64,000 nucleotides of DNA from Sialis fuliginosa. Taxonomy: Eukaryota > Arthropoda > Insecta > Megaloptera > Sialidae. How positions within the stretch are numbered: the stretch's first letter is position 1; each line of letters opens with the position of its first letter. The stretch lies in assembly GCA_961205875.1 (NCBI GenBank), contig OY540815.1, positions 8,494,001 to 8,558,000 on the forward strand, given 5' to 3'. This document shows, piece by piece, positions 33,641 through 45,339 of the stretch. The translations under genes were made by a program, and so were the position numbers. Below the pieces are notes generated by a model. That model saw nothing but the letters and a program-made list of their open reading frames with translations, was not told the origin of the DNA and ran no database searches.

Positions 33641-34447
33641 TCTGCATCCAAAAACATGTGTTTTAACATATTATTCTCAAACATAGTATTTTTATTATAA
33701 TATTTATTGTCTAACTAATTTATTTCTTCCAAATACCAACAAAAAAAATTCAATAAATACAACTTTTTCTAAATGTTTTAGTCAACTAGAAGTGAATATA
33801 AGCGACTTAAGCCGTTCTCTATGCCCGTAGTGGCTCATTACTATCGGGAGTTATAACACCCCTCATTTTCCAGCTTTTCCAGATTTTTTTTTATTATAAT
33901 CAAAAAATTACAATAATCGGAGATAAAAAATAGTTTCAGTAACAAGTGGGTTAAAAACAAACTTTATGAAAGATTATTTTGTTATGATTAATGGTAACAG
34001 TTAACAGTTACTTTTGCATAATAACTGCGATGCAATCTCATGTACAAAATAATGTTTGTTTAGGATAGAGAAACTAGACCTTTTTTGATTTGATAGCCAT
34101 GTACCTTAGAAAAGTCAATATTGAAACTGAGAAATTAGCTTACCCGATTATTATAGAATATTGAAGTTATTACGCTGACCAAATAAATAATTTCTATCAT
34201 GTAAATACATGCAATGATTAACTTGGTTCAATCAATTTTCATTTGTACAATATAAATGCTAGAATTTCAAATTTTCGACGTACAAATAATTTAATTTTTT
34301 AGGGTTAGTTCTGCAGCCAACTTCATTCGTATATATGGCAAACATACTAAAGCCCGGTATCACCAAGTTAAACTAAATGCTCCTTTAACTATTAACTGTC
34401 GTATTATCATAAGAGCCAAGCATAATATATTACTTAAAGAGATTTTT
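33641..34447. other. AT-rich sequence with a possible MITE end
   Basis: CCGGTATCACCAAGTTAAAC at about 34354-34373 resembles the start of insect MITEs of the CCGGTTGCACCAA type. Its other end was not found, perhaps because the element at 34448 interrupted it. Confidence 0.35.
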
Positions 34448-34965
34448 AATAGGTATGATGCCAGTAACAAAGTATCACTGAAATTATGATTTTAAATAAT
34501 GAAATAGGTTAAACAGATTCTAAAAAATGTATTTATTTTTATATTAAAAGTGAGATTAGTAAAATTTTTGTTAAAATGAAAACACATAATACAGCAATCC
34601 GCCATGTTAGATGGAACACCAATCAGAGCGAATGACATTACGCCTAAGTAAACATACATTTTGTTTCATTAATATCTGCACTGTTTATAAATTATTTTGT
34701 GGTTTTAAATTATCAATTTGCTCACTTTTGTGTTACCAAAACTAAAACCGAGAAACGTTAGTAATGGAACAAGGATTTATTATTGTTGACAAGCAGTGTT
34801 TATATAGGCGTGACGTCACAAATACTCCATGACACTTGCGAGTGTTTTGGTGTCAAATTCAAAATTAAAAAAAACATTTTCTGCAGAAATAAGTATTTTT
34901 TTGGAAATACGAGACACGTAAGATCAACATAAAATAGTTTTTAAAAATTAGGCATCATGCCTATT
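34448..34965. mobile_element. AATAGGTATGATGCC-type element, copy 1
   Basis: The left terminus AATAGGTATGATGCC is inverted at the right end as GGCATCATGCCTATT. Most of the body matches the copy at 50268-50699 in the same orientation, including AGTAACAAAGTATCACTGAA and GTTACCAAAACTAAAACCGA. A CRE octamer (34811-34818) and an ATG frame (34764-34832, 22 codons) are kept. This copy has about 80 bp more on the right than copy 2. Confidence 0.88.
34764..34832 (+). pseudogene. Short reading frame shared by both copies of the element, possible transposase N-terminus
   Basis: An ATG follows GAGAAACGTTAGTA and encodes MEQGFIIVDK then QCLYRRDV before a stop after 22 codons. The copy at 50583 encodes MEQEFIIVDK then ESLHRRDV in the same frame. 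Two separate copies keeping the frame suggests the start of a transposase whose remainder has been deleted, as in many MITEs. The family was not recognised, and chance conservation between young copies is possible. Confidence 0.35.
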
Positions 34966-36503
34966 ATCTGCACTACGTTTTTACAACGCATATTATGTAT
35001 ATTTTTCAGTGAAAGCCTAAGTATTGATTTTAATCACGTTAGTAATACATCAAATACCGATTTTCATGATTTTTTATTGAATAAAATTCGATAATCAGTC
35101 CGATTTTTTTTTTCGTTTATCACTTATTTTTTAAATATTTTACTTTTATTTTTTAACAATTTTTTTTTGCCCACTGCAAAATAATGTCTAAAAAAAGCGC
35201 CTGACTGCGGAAAATCCTACTCCTCCAAAAATTAAAAAAAAAGGATTATTAATCAGTATGAGAACCTGTAGCGTCTTACGGAGCATTTTTTTCCGATGAA
35301 AATTAACAGAAGGTTGCCATTAAAAATGAAGTGTCAAATTGGATCTTTTTTCAACAGGTTTTCGTTAAAAAAATGTGAAATTTTCAAATAAATAAAAAAG
35401 CTTCCGTAAGGAATAGCGTGGAGAATAATGTGGCAAAATTTGAGACGGATAGCTTGAAAACTCTTCGTTTAAAATCTTTCGAGAAAAACACGCTTAAAAT
35501 TGACATGTGAGATGCACTCTGTCTTATCTAAGAAAGGCTGTAGCGACCGGAAAATTCAAATGTCGCAATCAAAATTTAACATGTTTATGAAAGTAAAAAA
35601 AAAAAAAAAGATTTTCAAAAAATTTTTACAGTGGAATGATCCCTTAATTATCTTTATTACTGACTTATCTCAACCTATATTAACCTTCAGATAAATTTCA
35701 AATAATATTAAATAACATCGTCAATTTCTCTCACAATATGCAAATACAATGCTTCTTCATTAAACAGATACATTAAATTTGTACGGCAAATTATTTATGT
35801 AATGATATAAATTAATGTCATTAGTCGTTTACATTATCTATATAGCGACATAACGCCTATAACCTCCCCTCCCACTGTTTCTTAACTGATAAAATTACAA
35901 AGATAATATTCACGCGATTTAAGAGGTCATTAGAAAAGCTTTTTCAGACATTTGCGACGCAACTGAGGCAGACTAAGTAAAATTTTATCAGGACTACCTT
36001 TCTCTCAAACAGGAATATTAACTATACAAAACGCAAAACATATAAAATAATGACTTCAAGATAGCGTTCTTATCTCTGAAACTATAATACGTGTTAAAGC
36101 AATGTTTATGTACATGTATTTGTGGGTAATGTTTGAATTTTATTTAAATTCTAATAATAAACTTGTTTTATTGAATGTGATTATAAAAGTATTAAACGTA
36201 CGTTCAGGTATGATTTCAAGCTAGCAATGAATACAAAAGTGTTCGAACAATTCCAAGAATTTGTTTTTAATTCTAGAATATAAACAGACATCACCTTAGA
36301 ACCTAAGCAAAAATAAATTTGTTTTTGTTGTAATTTGATATTTTATCTTAAAAATATAACGATTTAAACTTATGTAGGTAAGTGATTCAAATCACTTCTG
36401 ATTTTTTATAGGATCATGGTAGAACCTAGACTATCCTAAACCACACATGAAAAATAAAGTGTATTTTAAAATTAAGAAATAAAACATTAAAGAAAAATAT
36501 ATT
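34966..36503. other. AT-rich sequence with no identifiable feature
   Basis: The plus frame at 35500-35694 contains a Lys run coded by poly(A) and is not accepted. No repeats were recognised. Confidence 0.4.
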
Positions 36504-36864
36504 CATAACACCATTCTTTGGTTGGACACTTATTTAATTAAATGTACTAAATTAGAAAAATTTGTTGATATTTGATAACTGCCATTACTGAATTATAATC
36601 TATATACATTTAACTTTAAAACAGCCTAATCTGATGACAATCGGTCAATGAGTGGATATTTAAACTAATTATTAGTGTAATTTATTTATAAATTATTACA
36701 ATTTACGATTCTTTATTTTATAAAATTTATGTCGTAGTATATAAACTAATAAAGAGGCACTTGTTTTATTAATAATATGAGTTCATGAGAATTACAAAAA
36801 AGAAGCCTATCAATTAAAAAAAAAACAGTACACGTATACTTTGGCCAAGATTGGTGCCAGTATT
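36504..36864. mobile_element. Three-copy MITE family, copy 2
   Basis: The left end CACCATTCTTTGG and right end CCAAGATTGGTGCCAGTA form the inverted repeat. The body (GACACTTATTTAATTAAATG, TTTGTTGATATTTGATAACT, CTAATTATTAGTGTAATTTA, TTTATGTCGTAGTA) matches 15835-16389 and 57871-58280. It lacks about 150 bp of the centre of copy 1. Confidence 0.75.
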
Positions 36865-37349
36865 CACATAAAAATTGTTGAATATTTTCAAGTTGACAGC
36901 ATCTACAGATGGCATATTTATTTTCCATCTAAAAGGTCTTACAGAAGATTACTTTAAACTTTTAAAGAATAGAAAGAAAATCGTTAAAAATACAACCTCG
37001 TGGGAAGTATAACGTAATAATGTTAAGAACTGAATCTTTTTCTAGCCATCAAAATGAATTTTATAATAAGAATCTGAATAACAGTTTTCTCAATACCGCC
37101 TGGGAGAATGAAAAACAAAGAAAATATTTTTCGTTTATATAAGAAGTCTACAATATATAATATCTGAGAAATAGGATTCTTTGAAATCATTGTTCAAACG
37201 TAATTAAAGATTTGAGACCTTTTTTATTTTTATTTTTCACATTAATTTTTACATTCAATGAAAGAAATGATTACTTATAAAATAATAATGAAGACTCCAC
37301 TTTATTCGAGGATATTGAATCTGTTTATGAAAAGAGTTATATCCGATTT
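36865..37349. other. AT-rich sequence with no identifiable feature
   Basis: The only notable frame (37258-37497, plus) runs into the foldback and is not accepted. Confidence 0.4.
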
Positions 37350-37665
37350 CAATAACACAGCAACACAAAAAAATGTACAGAGCCAAAAAAGCGACCTATA
37401 TAGCATTGCAGTATTGGTCGAGCATCGTCTAAATCCAAATGTTTGGAATTTTCTACTTGCCAGTTTTTTTTTATTTGTGCTTGAATTTTGGGTTTAGGTT
37501 GAATTTTTCCGAATTGGCTAAACCCAAATTCAAGCTCAAATAAAAAAAAAACTGGTAAGTAGAAAATTCCAAAAATTAGGATTTTGACTATGCTCGATCA
37601 ATACTACAATGCTATATAGGTCGCTTTTTTGGCTCCGTGCTTTTTTATGTAGCTGTGTAATCAAA
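37350..37665. mobile_element. Foldback element with arms of about 145 bp
   Basis: Both arms carry GAGCCAAAAAAGCGACCTAT, TATAGCATTG, AGTATTG(G/A)TCGAGCAT, GGAATTTTCTACTT and CCAGTTTTTTTT in mirrored order, ending at a short centre near 37505. Mismatches are few. No transposase frame is present. It is among the most regular hairpins in the window. Confidence 0.87.
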
Positions 37666-38400
37666 CCGTTCTGTTACGTATTGATAGTTAAAAGTTATCT
37701 ATTTTTTTGTATTTGTATTTCAGTAGCTTACTCTCAAATGAATATATGAACAGATTAACTTCATTTGTTACCTTACATATTGAGATAAACTAACTAGACA
37801 TAATTATAGTTAATATTGTTAACGTTATTAACAAATAAAATAAAGACTATTATTAATTGTATACTCCGAGTTACGGCACATATGGTATAACGTTTTTTCC
37901 AGGATATTGCTACTACCCGTTCAGCATTTGAAATATATTATACATAACAGTGCTTTAACTAGACTACATTTTCGAGTTAGGTACGGTATAGGCTTCTAGG
38001 CTTTAGGGTATGACTGTATTAATTTTATATAAACGAATGAGGTTAAAAACATGCAAATTAAATTAAATCAAATGTAATTAATGAAATTTGAATATGAGAT
38101 AAAACAGTTATCTTGAATGTATGCTGAAAATTAAACGCGAACCTACAGAATTATTATAATGCCGTCTTGTGTCATAGGGAAATAATGTAGATTTAATTAT
38201 ATCATCAAAGACGACTGTGTGAAAGTTTATTTACTACATCAAAGTACTTGTACGTACAGAAAACAAGTCACTTTTTGTAAGAGCTTAATAAAGTTCTGAT
38301 GTTATATAACATGAAATCTTAATTCAGAATTTGTTCTGCCATTTTAATGTTATTGAGATGACTTAATTAAAAATGAAATAAACTTTACAAACTTACCCGG
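37666..38400. other. AT-rich sequence with no identifiable feature
   Basis: Nothing coding or repetitive was recognised. Confidence 0.4.
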
Positions 38401-38404
38401 GATA

Positions 38405-38600
38405 AATTTTTAGATCTGAAGTGATCAAATCAAGTCTTGATAGATCTACATTTTTAGACAAAATCATATTTTGTCACTGGTTTTTGATCTATGCAGATCT
38501 ACAAAAATCACTGAAGATCGTTGTAGATCGTGATAGAGATCTTTGTAAACCGTTGTAGATTTTTGTAGATCATTAGATCTTTGGAGGTCTCCACAGATTC
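38405..38600. repeat. Cluster of (T)AGATC(T) motifs
   Basis: Ten GATC sites occur between 38412 and 38579, most within TAGATC or AGATCT. They are joined by short strings such as TTTGTAGATC and GTTGTAGATCG. The spacing is irregular, 10-40 bp, so this is a degenerate short-unit tandem array rather than a clean satellite. It is non-coding. Confidence 0.65.
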
Positions 38601-39086
38601 AGATAAGGATTTATTTAAGATAAATTCAAATATTTACTTTCCTATTAATATTGTGATTAATTAATTAACTTTAATATCGAATGTTTGTCCTTAGTTACAG
38701 AAAACAACGTTTTGAATGTATACGATTATTTCACAATTCAAAGCAGGCTATTTTCGAACCAACTTGAAAAGAAAATTTCGATCGGAAAGTTTTGGATCAA
38801 TAGCGCGAAAAGAAGAAACAAGCACTTAGGTCCTAATTTATTGTAATATTTACTGAATCTGTACGTATCTGAAATAACATTGAAACCCCTATGTACCGTA
38901 GTATATTTCTACATCCGGTATAATTATATGCAGACATAAGCTTATAAAATTGTTATAATATTGAACTGTAGTTGGTAAGAATTGTTTAATATTGAAGTAG
39001 GTTCGAGCAGCGTTTCCTCTACAAAATTAATTATCCTTTAAGTGTTCTATTTATAACTTTGGTATTTGTTTACTTTATGTTTATAC
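38601..39086. other. AT-rich sequence with no identifiable feature
   Basis: Nothing was recognised between the GATC cluster and the mariner insertion. Confidence 0.4.
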
Positions 39087-39975
39087 TACATGGACTGAAA
39101 AGTCTTTGGCCTAGCAATGAAAAAACTCTTTTATTCTTCGACATAATCTCCATCTAGCTAGAGTAATACACTTGTTCCAACGGTCCTCTAACATTTCGAT
39201 ACCGGTTTTATAGTAGTTCGCGTCAAGTCCCTCAAAATAGATGTTTGTTTCCAACTCGACCTCTTCATTAGAGTAAAATCTTTTGCCAGAGAGCTACATT
39301 TTCAATTTTGGAAAAGGGGTCAAGTCAGAAGAATACGGTAAGTGCGAAACCAATTCATAGCACAATTCCTTCAATTTATCAGTCGTAACGTGAGCCTTGT
39401 GAGATGGTGCATAGTCTTGGTGAAACAGCATTTTTGGTATCCATCGCACGCAAAGCTTTTTCATATGTAAACATTCATGAAGGATATGACCAACACGTTT
39501 CTTTGAGATGCCTTTGATGTTAGCTAGCTCACTCACTTTCACTTTGCGATCATTCAGCACAATTTCATTCAATTTTTCGAATGTTTTCTGGAGTAACTGC
39601 CTCATTTGGGCTTCCTGAACGTGGTGCATCATTTGTGCTCATACGATTACGACGAAACACAGAAAACAAATATTTTACGGTTGAATTAGCTGGGGCAGAT
39701 GTGCCGTAACACATATCAAGCCATTCCTTTGATTTGGATAGTATTCTTTCACATCAGAAAACAATGTTTAATAAAAACACGAAATTAATTTTTTTCATGA
39801 TTAAAAAAATAATAAAAGTAGTATCACTTCGAAGGCTGCAACTTGAACAAGAGTATATGAAATGTCATTAAATTTTGACAGTATTCTAGTAAAGGTTGGT
39901 ACTCTATGGGAAGCATAAGAATTTTTTGTTTATGTCGCCATCTGTATGTCAGGCCAAGGACTTCAGCCCCCATTA
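39087..39975 (-). mobile_element. Internally deleted irritans-type mariner
   Basis: TA at 39087-39088 and 39974-39975 flanks an 885-bp element. The left end (CTGAAAAGTCTTTGGCCT) is matched by the inverted right end (CTGAAGTCCTTGGCCT). Intact mariners are about 1.3 kb, so roughly 400 bp are missing. Transposase remnants lie on the minus strand (39131-39741). The element is dead. Confidence 0.9.
39131..39741 (-). pseudogene. Mariner transposase pseudogene (DD34D family)
   Basis: Three pieces are readable on the minus strand. The upstream part reads KEWLDMCYGTSAP, then STNDAPRSGSPNE and VTPENIRKIE, typical of the mariner DNA-binding half. After a frameshift near 39560 come IVLNDRKVKVSELA, KKRVGHILHE and KLCVRWIPKM. 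A deletion then removes the first catalytic Asp region and joins directly to FHQDYAPSHKA (second Asp) and YSSDLTP (third Asp). After another deletion (the CDYFLF part is missing) the tail reads NEEVELETNIYF and EDRWNKCITLA. A last frameshift is needed to reach the usual GDYVEE-stop ending. At least three lesions make it non-functional. Confidence 0.92.
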
Positions 39976-40924
39976 TCAATTTTGGTATTTTCAACATGCA
40001 CTCGACAAGAAATATAAAATCAAATCATCACAAAATAATTCTGATGCTTGTAATCTCTATTTGTATGTTTTTTTTTCTCGATGATATTCAATTGATTTTT
40101 TTAAAGCTGAATAACAATGAATCGAATCCGGAAAAACTTTCACTTAATGGAAAAAATCGAGGGTTAACCTGGTTGCATTTAAAAAAAGCTTTTTGATTTT
40201 TTTACCTACAATTAATTTTATTCAAAAATTTATTTCAATTTAAATCGGGAAAAACATTTAAATGTAGAAATTACAAGTTTTAAATGAATTGGCAGTGATC
40301 GTTGTACGACTGACAATGAGTGTTTTTAACGAAGGTGTAATTATTACGATTTACTCTATTTTTTAAGAAAAAATATAAAATCATAATATTTTTTAAAATC
40401 TTCATTAATTTTTTATCTATATTAACGATACTTTTCTATACTAATTAAAAACCAAATAGAAGTAATTTTTTATTTATTCTATATCTACAATTTACATTTA
40501 ACTAATTAATTAAGAAAGAAAAATAACGGAAATATTTCCATTATTATGGTTAATACAGATCCTATCATCTTTTATTTCAACGCCGAAGCTTCAACAATAA
40601 ATTCTTTATAAATGTACATAGTATATTTTATAATACAAAAGGTTGTTTTGTATGTACACAAGAATAAAGCATTTTTTATAAATGGAAAACATTAATAAAA
40701 TATGAGGAACAAGAGTATTTATATTTTAGTTGAAATATGATACGTGGTTAAAATATTAAACAATAGCATGTGTTTTTGGAAAGTTTATTAATTTTCTATA
40801 AAATATTTACATAAATTTTTTCGAGAATACATAAAGCTGATTTTTAATTTTTTGCGGTTGATCTACTTAATTGTTTACGAAATTTAAAGAAAATAGGTCG
40901 AGACCAAAAAAAAAATGGTGTCCT
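39976..40924. other. AT-rich sequence with no identifiable feature
   Basis: Overlapping frames at 39896-40196 begin inside the mariner and are not accepted. Nothing else was found. Confidence 0.4.
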
Positions 40925-41701
40925 TTAAGGGTGGGATAAGGTTAATTCGTACAAAAAAAGGCATGTTTTTGTGAATTTTTTGTGACGACACAGTTAAAAT
41001 CTCTGTCTTTATTAAAACCAATGGTACATTAAAGAATGACATTCGAAGAATGTTGTATAAAATTTTCACGAAGAAATATTAAAAAATACGGCAATGGCAG
41101 CAATTATTCGGACGTCTCTCGGAAAAAAGTATAACGGTGCCCCTCATAACTTGGTGCTGGATCATCCGAAATCGAAAAATCAAAGTTCATTCGTTAGATA
41201 ATAGTTTTCCCCAGGTAACGCTGGGAGGGTTTTTCGAAATTTAAATTTTTCACTTTGTTGGAACACTTTGAAGCGAAAAACGCGATTTTTTGTGAAAAAA
41301 TCGGCTAATTTGTTATTGTAAAATAAAAATTATTAACAAATTTGAAAAAAAACTCTCCAGCGTTACCTCGTAAATTATGTACAGAAATAGTGTTCAAAAT
41401 TTCAAAAGGATCGGTGCAGTAGTTTTGACGTTATGAGGGGCACCGACTTTGAAAAAGTGAGTTGTGGGGAAAACGCTTTAAAGTTTTGAACACTTAAAAA
41501 TCGTTTGTACTTGCGTTGAAACAATAGCGCGCTCGAGTAGGTATAAAAATCCGCCAGATATAAAAATACTCATAACTTCGTCAATTTTGCTCCAATCGAC
41601 TTGAAATTTAGACACAATATTCTTGAAATATTATGCATTCAGTTAAAAAAATAAAAAAAAAATTCAAAAAAAAATTTTTTTAAACCTTACCCCGCCCTTA
41701 A
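40925..41701. mobile_element. TTAA-flanked MITE of 769 bp
   Basis: TTAA at 40925-40928 and 41698-41701 flanks termini GGGTGGGATAAGGTT and (inverted) GGGCGGGGTAAGGTT. Two GAGGGGCACCG/CGGTGCCCCTC blocks (41133 and 41435) are inverted within the body, and CCAGCGTTACC (about 41356) is inverted as GGTAACGCTGG (about 41215), so the whole element is partly self-complementary. TTAA duplication fits piggyBac-type transposition, although the termini begin GGG rather than CCC. No transposase is present. Confidence 0.8.
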
Positions 41702-42335
41702 GGAAGAAAAAAAGCAATTTATCTTCGAAACAAATAATGCGTAGCTAATAAAATTATGATGCAAAGTTTAAACTTATTACAAAATAAATAGCCTGCAGAA
41801 AAATAGCAGCGATAAGACAAACGCCATCTAACCAAACAACGAAGCATAGCATGCTTGATAACAGACTGCAAATTGCTTTCCGACCACACGACTAGATCTA
41901 GAAACCTCTGCATCGTTCCATCTTGTTCTATAAACAGTTAACGTTAATACAGGCATCTCTTTCATTATGTAATTAAACTGGAAAGACAGTAGTAGCATGA
42001 GACCTACAATTGAGATGTTCTTTAAATATCTCATTAAAGTTTAATTTGCAGTTATATGCTACAAAAAGCAGTGAACAGATACAGTTTATACACACAAATA
42101 CTGTTGTACAGATGCATTATGTTGTCCATCGCATGGAAATGATTCTGACAAAGATAAATGACCAAATTAACATTGTTCAATTGATAGATAGAATACATGT
42201 GAATGATACGTATTTAACTTGTATGTAGATTTGTATATGATAAAAAAAATATTGAAATAAATAAAACAAATAATGTGATCAAAATATTAAAAAAGCAATA
42301 TTCAATGTTCTGTAATTATGGAAAATAAAACGGCC
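41702..42335. other. Unassigned sequence
   Basis: Slightly GC-richer sequence at 41790-41940 (CGCCATCTAACC, GAAGCATAGCATGC, CGACCACACGACTAGATC) has two overlapping minus frames (64 and 68 codons) with no family features. It may be transposon residue. Confidence 0.3.
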
Positions 42336-43031
42336 AAGTGCGTGTTGGGCACGCACATGATAGGTTTCCGTAGTCATTACGATTTATTTATTTCAATTTT
42401 TTTTTATAAACTATTCTGGCTACAGTGTTCGTTATAATTTTCATTGAAAGTATTAACTAAAAGCTACATTCTATAAAATACAAGGGGGGGAGGAGACGCT
42501 CTGATAACGACATTTAAATGCAAATATATCGTGACTGAAGGGTTAAAATCAAAAGATCATTAAACATTTTTTGTTGCATTTTAGGAGACCTATCTAATGA
42601 AATCCCACTCAATGGGGTAAGTGACTTTAATAATAATAATTTTGAGAGTGTTCGTTATAATTTTCAGTGAAAGTACTAATTAAAAGCTACATTCTCGAAT
42701 TTTTTAGATTTTTTATTTTGATAGTTTAGAAAATAGAGGGGGAACTCTCTGATAACAACATTTAAATGCAAATATATCGTGACTGAAGGGTTAAAATCTA
42801 AAGGTCAATTAACAATGGGGTAAGTGAAAAAAAAAATGTGAGTTCACTTTTCAGTCTATGGAAACGGGGCCCAAAAATTTTTTTTTTCAAAAATCTTATC
42901 ATTTCTCTTTTTATGTATCAGTCTTCGTCCATATATCAAATTTCATCTTAATCGGCTTAAAATTTTTGAGGACGGACGAACATGCATGGCGAAACTATAA
43001 GGTTTCCTAGTTTCCTATAGAAACCTAAAAA
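42336..43031. mobile_element. Transposon-like repeat with an internal 223-bp tandem duplication
   Basis: It starts CGGCCAAGTGCGTGTTGGGC and GATAGGTTTCCGTAGTC, and ends TTCCTATAGAAACCTA, a weak inversion of TAGGTTTC. In between, a unit containing GTGTTCGTTATAATTTTC, AAAGCTACATTCT, ATATATCGTGACTGAAGGG and AATGGGGTAAGTGA occurs twice, offset 223 bp (from 42425 and 42648). A CGGCCAAGTGCG opening is common in insect repeats. There is no coding frame. Confidence 0.6.
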
Positions 43032-44142
43032 TGATCATACACAGATAAAAAATTGCATTTTAAAATTTCTATTTCCCAATTTTATGTAAATAGTAATTTA
43101 TTTTTTTGTAATATTTTATAGATATTTTGTTTAAATCCTAATACTGTTTAGTGTAATTTTTAACTTGTCTAAAAAGAAATAAGATGTTTGTACCTATTGA
43201 GTTTATTTTTATCATAAATTCGTATCAATTTGTCATGTCTTTGAAAAGACTGAAGATATGACATTGAAAAATGTACACAATAACATTATTTATTGTCTAT
43301 TATTTTTTCTTTCAACTAGGCAACCGTTCTTCAGTTATATTATTTTCTTGGTGAAATATCTAGAATATTTTTGTTGAAAATCGAGTTTCATTAGAAACCT
43401 CTATCAATATTTTATTTTTAATACTAATTTCAGAACGAAAATCTGTACCTACCATATAAAACACGTTTCTGTTTGTATTTATGCAGATACTATCTATTGT
43501 ACAATGTACATATCTACCTAGCTACCTGTAACCACTTCCAGTAAAATAACCACTGGACAAACTTGGAAGAGGGTTCAAAAATAATATTCATTACTTTCCC
43601 GAAAAAAGGTTTAGAAATACCAAGGTATTCGGTAAATATAGTGAAATATTTTAAAAATTTTCATTTTGACATATTTTGGAACTAATATATAATATAAATG
43701 TGGCTTGTTATAAATCCATAAACTTTCCTAGTCTATTTATTTATATTATATTTTTTTATTTATTTATTAAATGCCATTTTCATATTTACATTTATGTCAT
43801 TTTCACATAACAAAAATATCAAAGATATAAAATTGCATAATTTATGAAAACCTTTTACGTGTATAATAGACGTTTTGATATAGATTCTAAAATCCACATG
43901 TCAAGACGAAATTCAACATCAATAGAGCGTTTATCCTTAAATTAATGTTTTGAAATATGTCAACCTGGAAATTCGACAAAATAATATATGTGAAATTCTA
44001 TAGGTCTGGAATGTCAAAGATTGTTGTTTCATAACAAATATATTTGTCAAAATATTATTAAACCACGAATATCCCAGCTGTGATGAATAATTTAATTATC
44101 AATCATGAAACTACAAGTCTTGAGGCTTCCGCGGTGGTCTTG
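43032..44142. other. AT-rich sequence with no identifiable feature
   Basis: No genes or bounded repeats were recognised. Confidence 0.4.
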
Positions 44143-44354
44143 ATATAGATCTTGGCTTCTGGATGTAAGCCGCGTCAGTTTGGTCGTGTTATCGGCCAAC
44201 GTTTCGTCACACATTGCAGTGGACATCTTCAGGGCTCTTCTAAAAATGCACTTTTAGAAGAGCCCTGAAGATGTCCACTGCAATGTGTGACGAAACGTTG
44301 GCCGATAACACGACCAAACTGACGCGGCTTACACCCAGAAGCCAAGATCTATAT
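44143..44354. repeat. Near-perfect 212-bp palindrome with a hammerhead-like core, possibly from a Penelope-like element
   Basis: Two 103-bp arms (44143-44245 and 44252-44354) differ at one base, separated by a 6-base loop. They are GC-richer than the surroundings. The right arm holds CTGAAGA (44265-44271), a potential stem GTCCAC...GTGTGAC, then GAAAC (44292-44296). That order matches the conserved core of hammerhead ribozymes (CUGANGA, stem II, GAAA). The left arm carries the same on the minus strand. Penelope-like retroelements are known to carry hammerhead motifs in inverted terminal repeats, which makes that the likeliest source. A proper stem III and cleavage triplet could not be confirmed. 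Confidence 0.7.
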
Positions 44355-44984
44355 GAAACTACAGTTTTTTTCGATGGCATTTAAGGATATTTTAAATAGC
44401 AATTAAGTAAAAAAAAAATATATATATACACAAGATATATTTTTATTCGAATGTCGTAGCCGTAGCGTTATTACGCATTTCAAATTCAAATTAAAACTAA
44501 CATCTCACTGTGCGTACAAATTAGTCGAACAGAATGAAATCAAAACGCGCTCTTATTCGTCACACGTACGAAATTACGAAGAAATTTACAACCGTATCAC
44601 AAAGAAAATGGAAAATCTCTTTCTTATTATGTTACAAGACTGTAAAATAACAACCATTAATATTTATTTAAATATGAGAATTTTATGCGCCATTTCACAC
44701 AGATGTTCATATAATTGTATTAACACAAATTTACATTTTGTAAAAAAAAAACTCGATACTGAATTAAAATTGCCAAATTGTTTTGAGTAAAGACTTATTG
44801 TATATATTATTATACAAAAAGATGGATTTATAAATAATTTTTGATTAAAAAAATTTAAAAATAATTTAAAAATATTTCTATAAAATAAAACTTTTAATTT
44901 TAAATATTTTTTTCAATTTTATACAACGTTTCGAAAATTGACAATAGTAAATAACGTTTCCAGTTCAGTAATTAATACTCTCAT
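44355..44984. other. Unassigned sequence with a GC-richer patch
   Basis: At 44450-44600 composition rises (GTCGTAGCCGTAGCG, CTCACTGTGCGTACAAATTA, CGTCACACGTACG), followed by a 60-codon plus frame (44608-44790) with no recognised features. It could be a decayed exon or transposon piece. Confidence 0.3.
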
Positions 44985-45235
44985 GTCTGGTATTACAAAC
45001 TAGCAAAATTGTTAGCTTGAAAAAAATTTCAAATATGATATCAAACCTATCTGACAGTTCTCTTGAAGTTTCATGAAATGTTTGATAAGTTTCGCGCACG
45101 CGTGGTAGGTAATACCAACGGTGATGATATTATGAAAATCCAAAACTAATCCATAGATAATATCACAAAATTGATGCCTCATTTAAAAGTGTTTGCAAGC
45201 TAGCAAATTATGATAGCTAATCTGTAATACCAGAC
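44985..45235. mobile_element. MITE with GTCTGGTAT TIRs, copy 2
   Basis: The left end GTCTGGTATTACAAACTAGC and the inverted right end GTCTGGTATTACAGATTAGC pair well, followed by GCTTGCAAACAC. Interior strings (CTATCTGACAGTTCTCTT, TTTCGCGCACGCGTGGTA) match copy 1 at 24615-24935 in the same orientation. It is shorter than copy 1, through internal deletion. Confidence 0.85.
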
Positions 45236-45339
45236 GTTAATCAATCTACTATAAAATATACCAAAGCTTCAAATTTAAAATTTGAATTTTTTCGTGTAAG
45301 TCCAGTAAATGACGGTTATCACCTACGAATTCTTTGAAC

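Noticed and set aside
39896-40196. Two overlapping plus frames of 62 and 96 codons
   Set aside because: Both start inside the mariner right end on the strand opposite to its transposase. They are shadows of the element.
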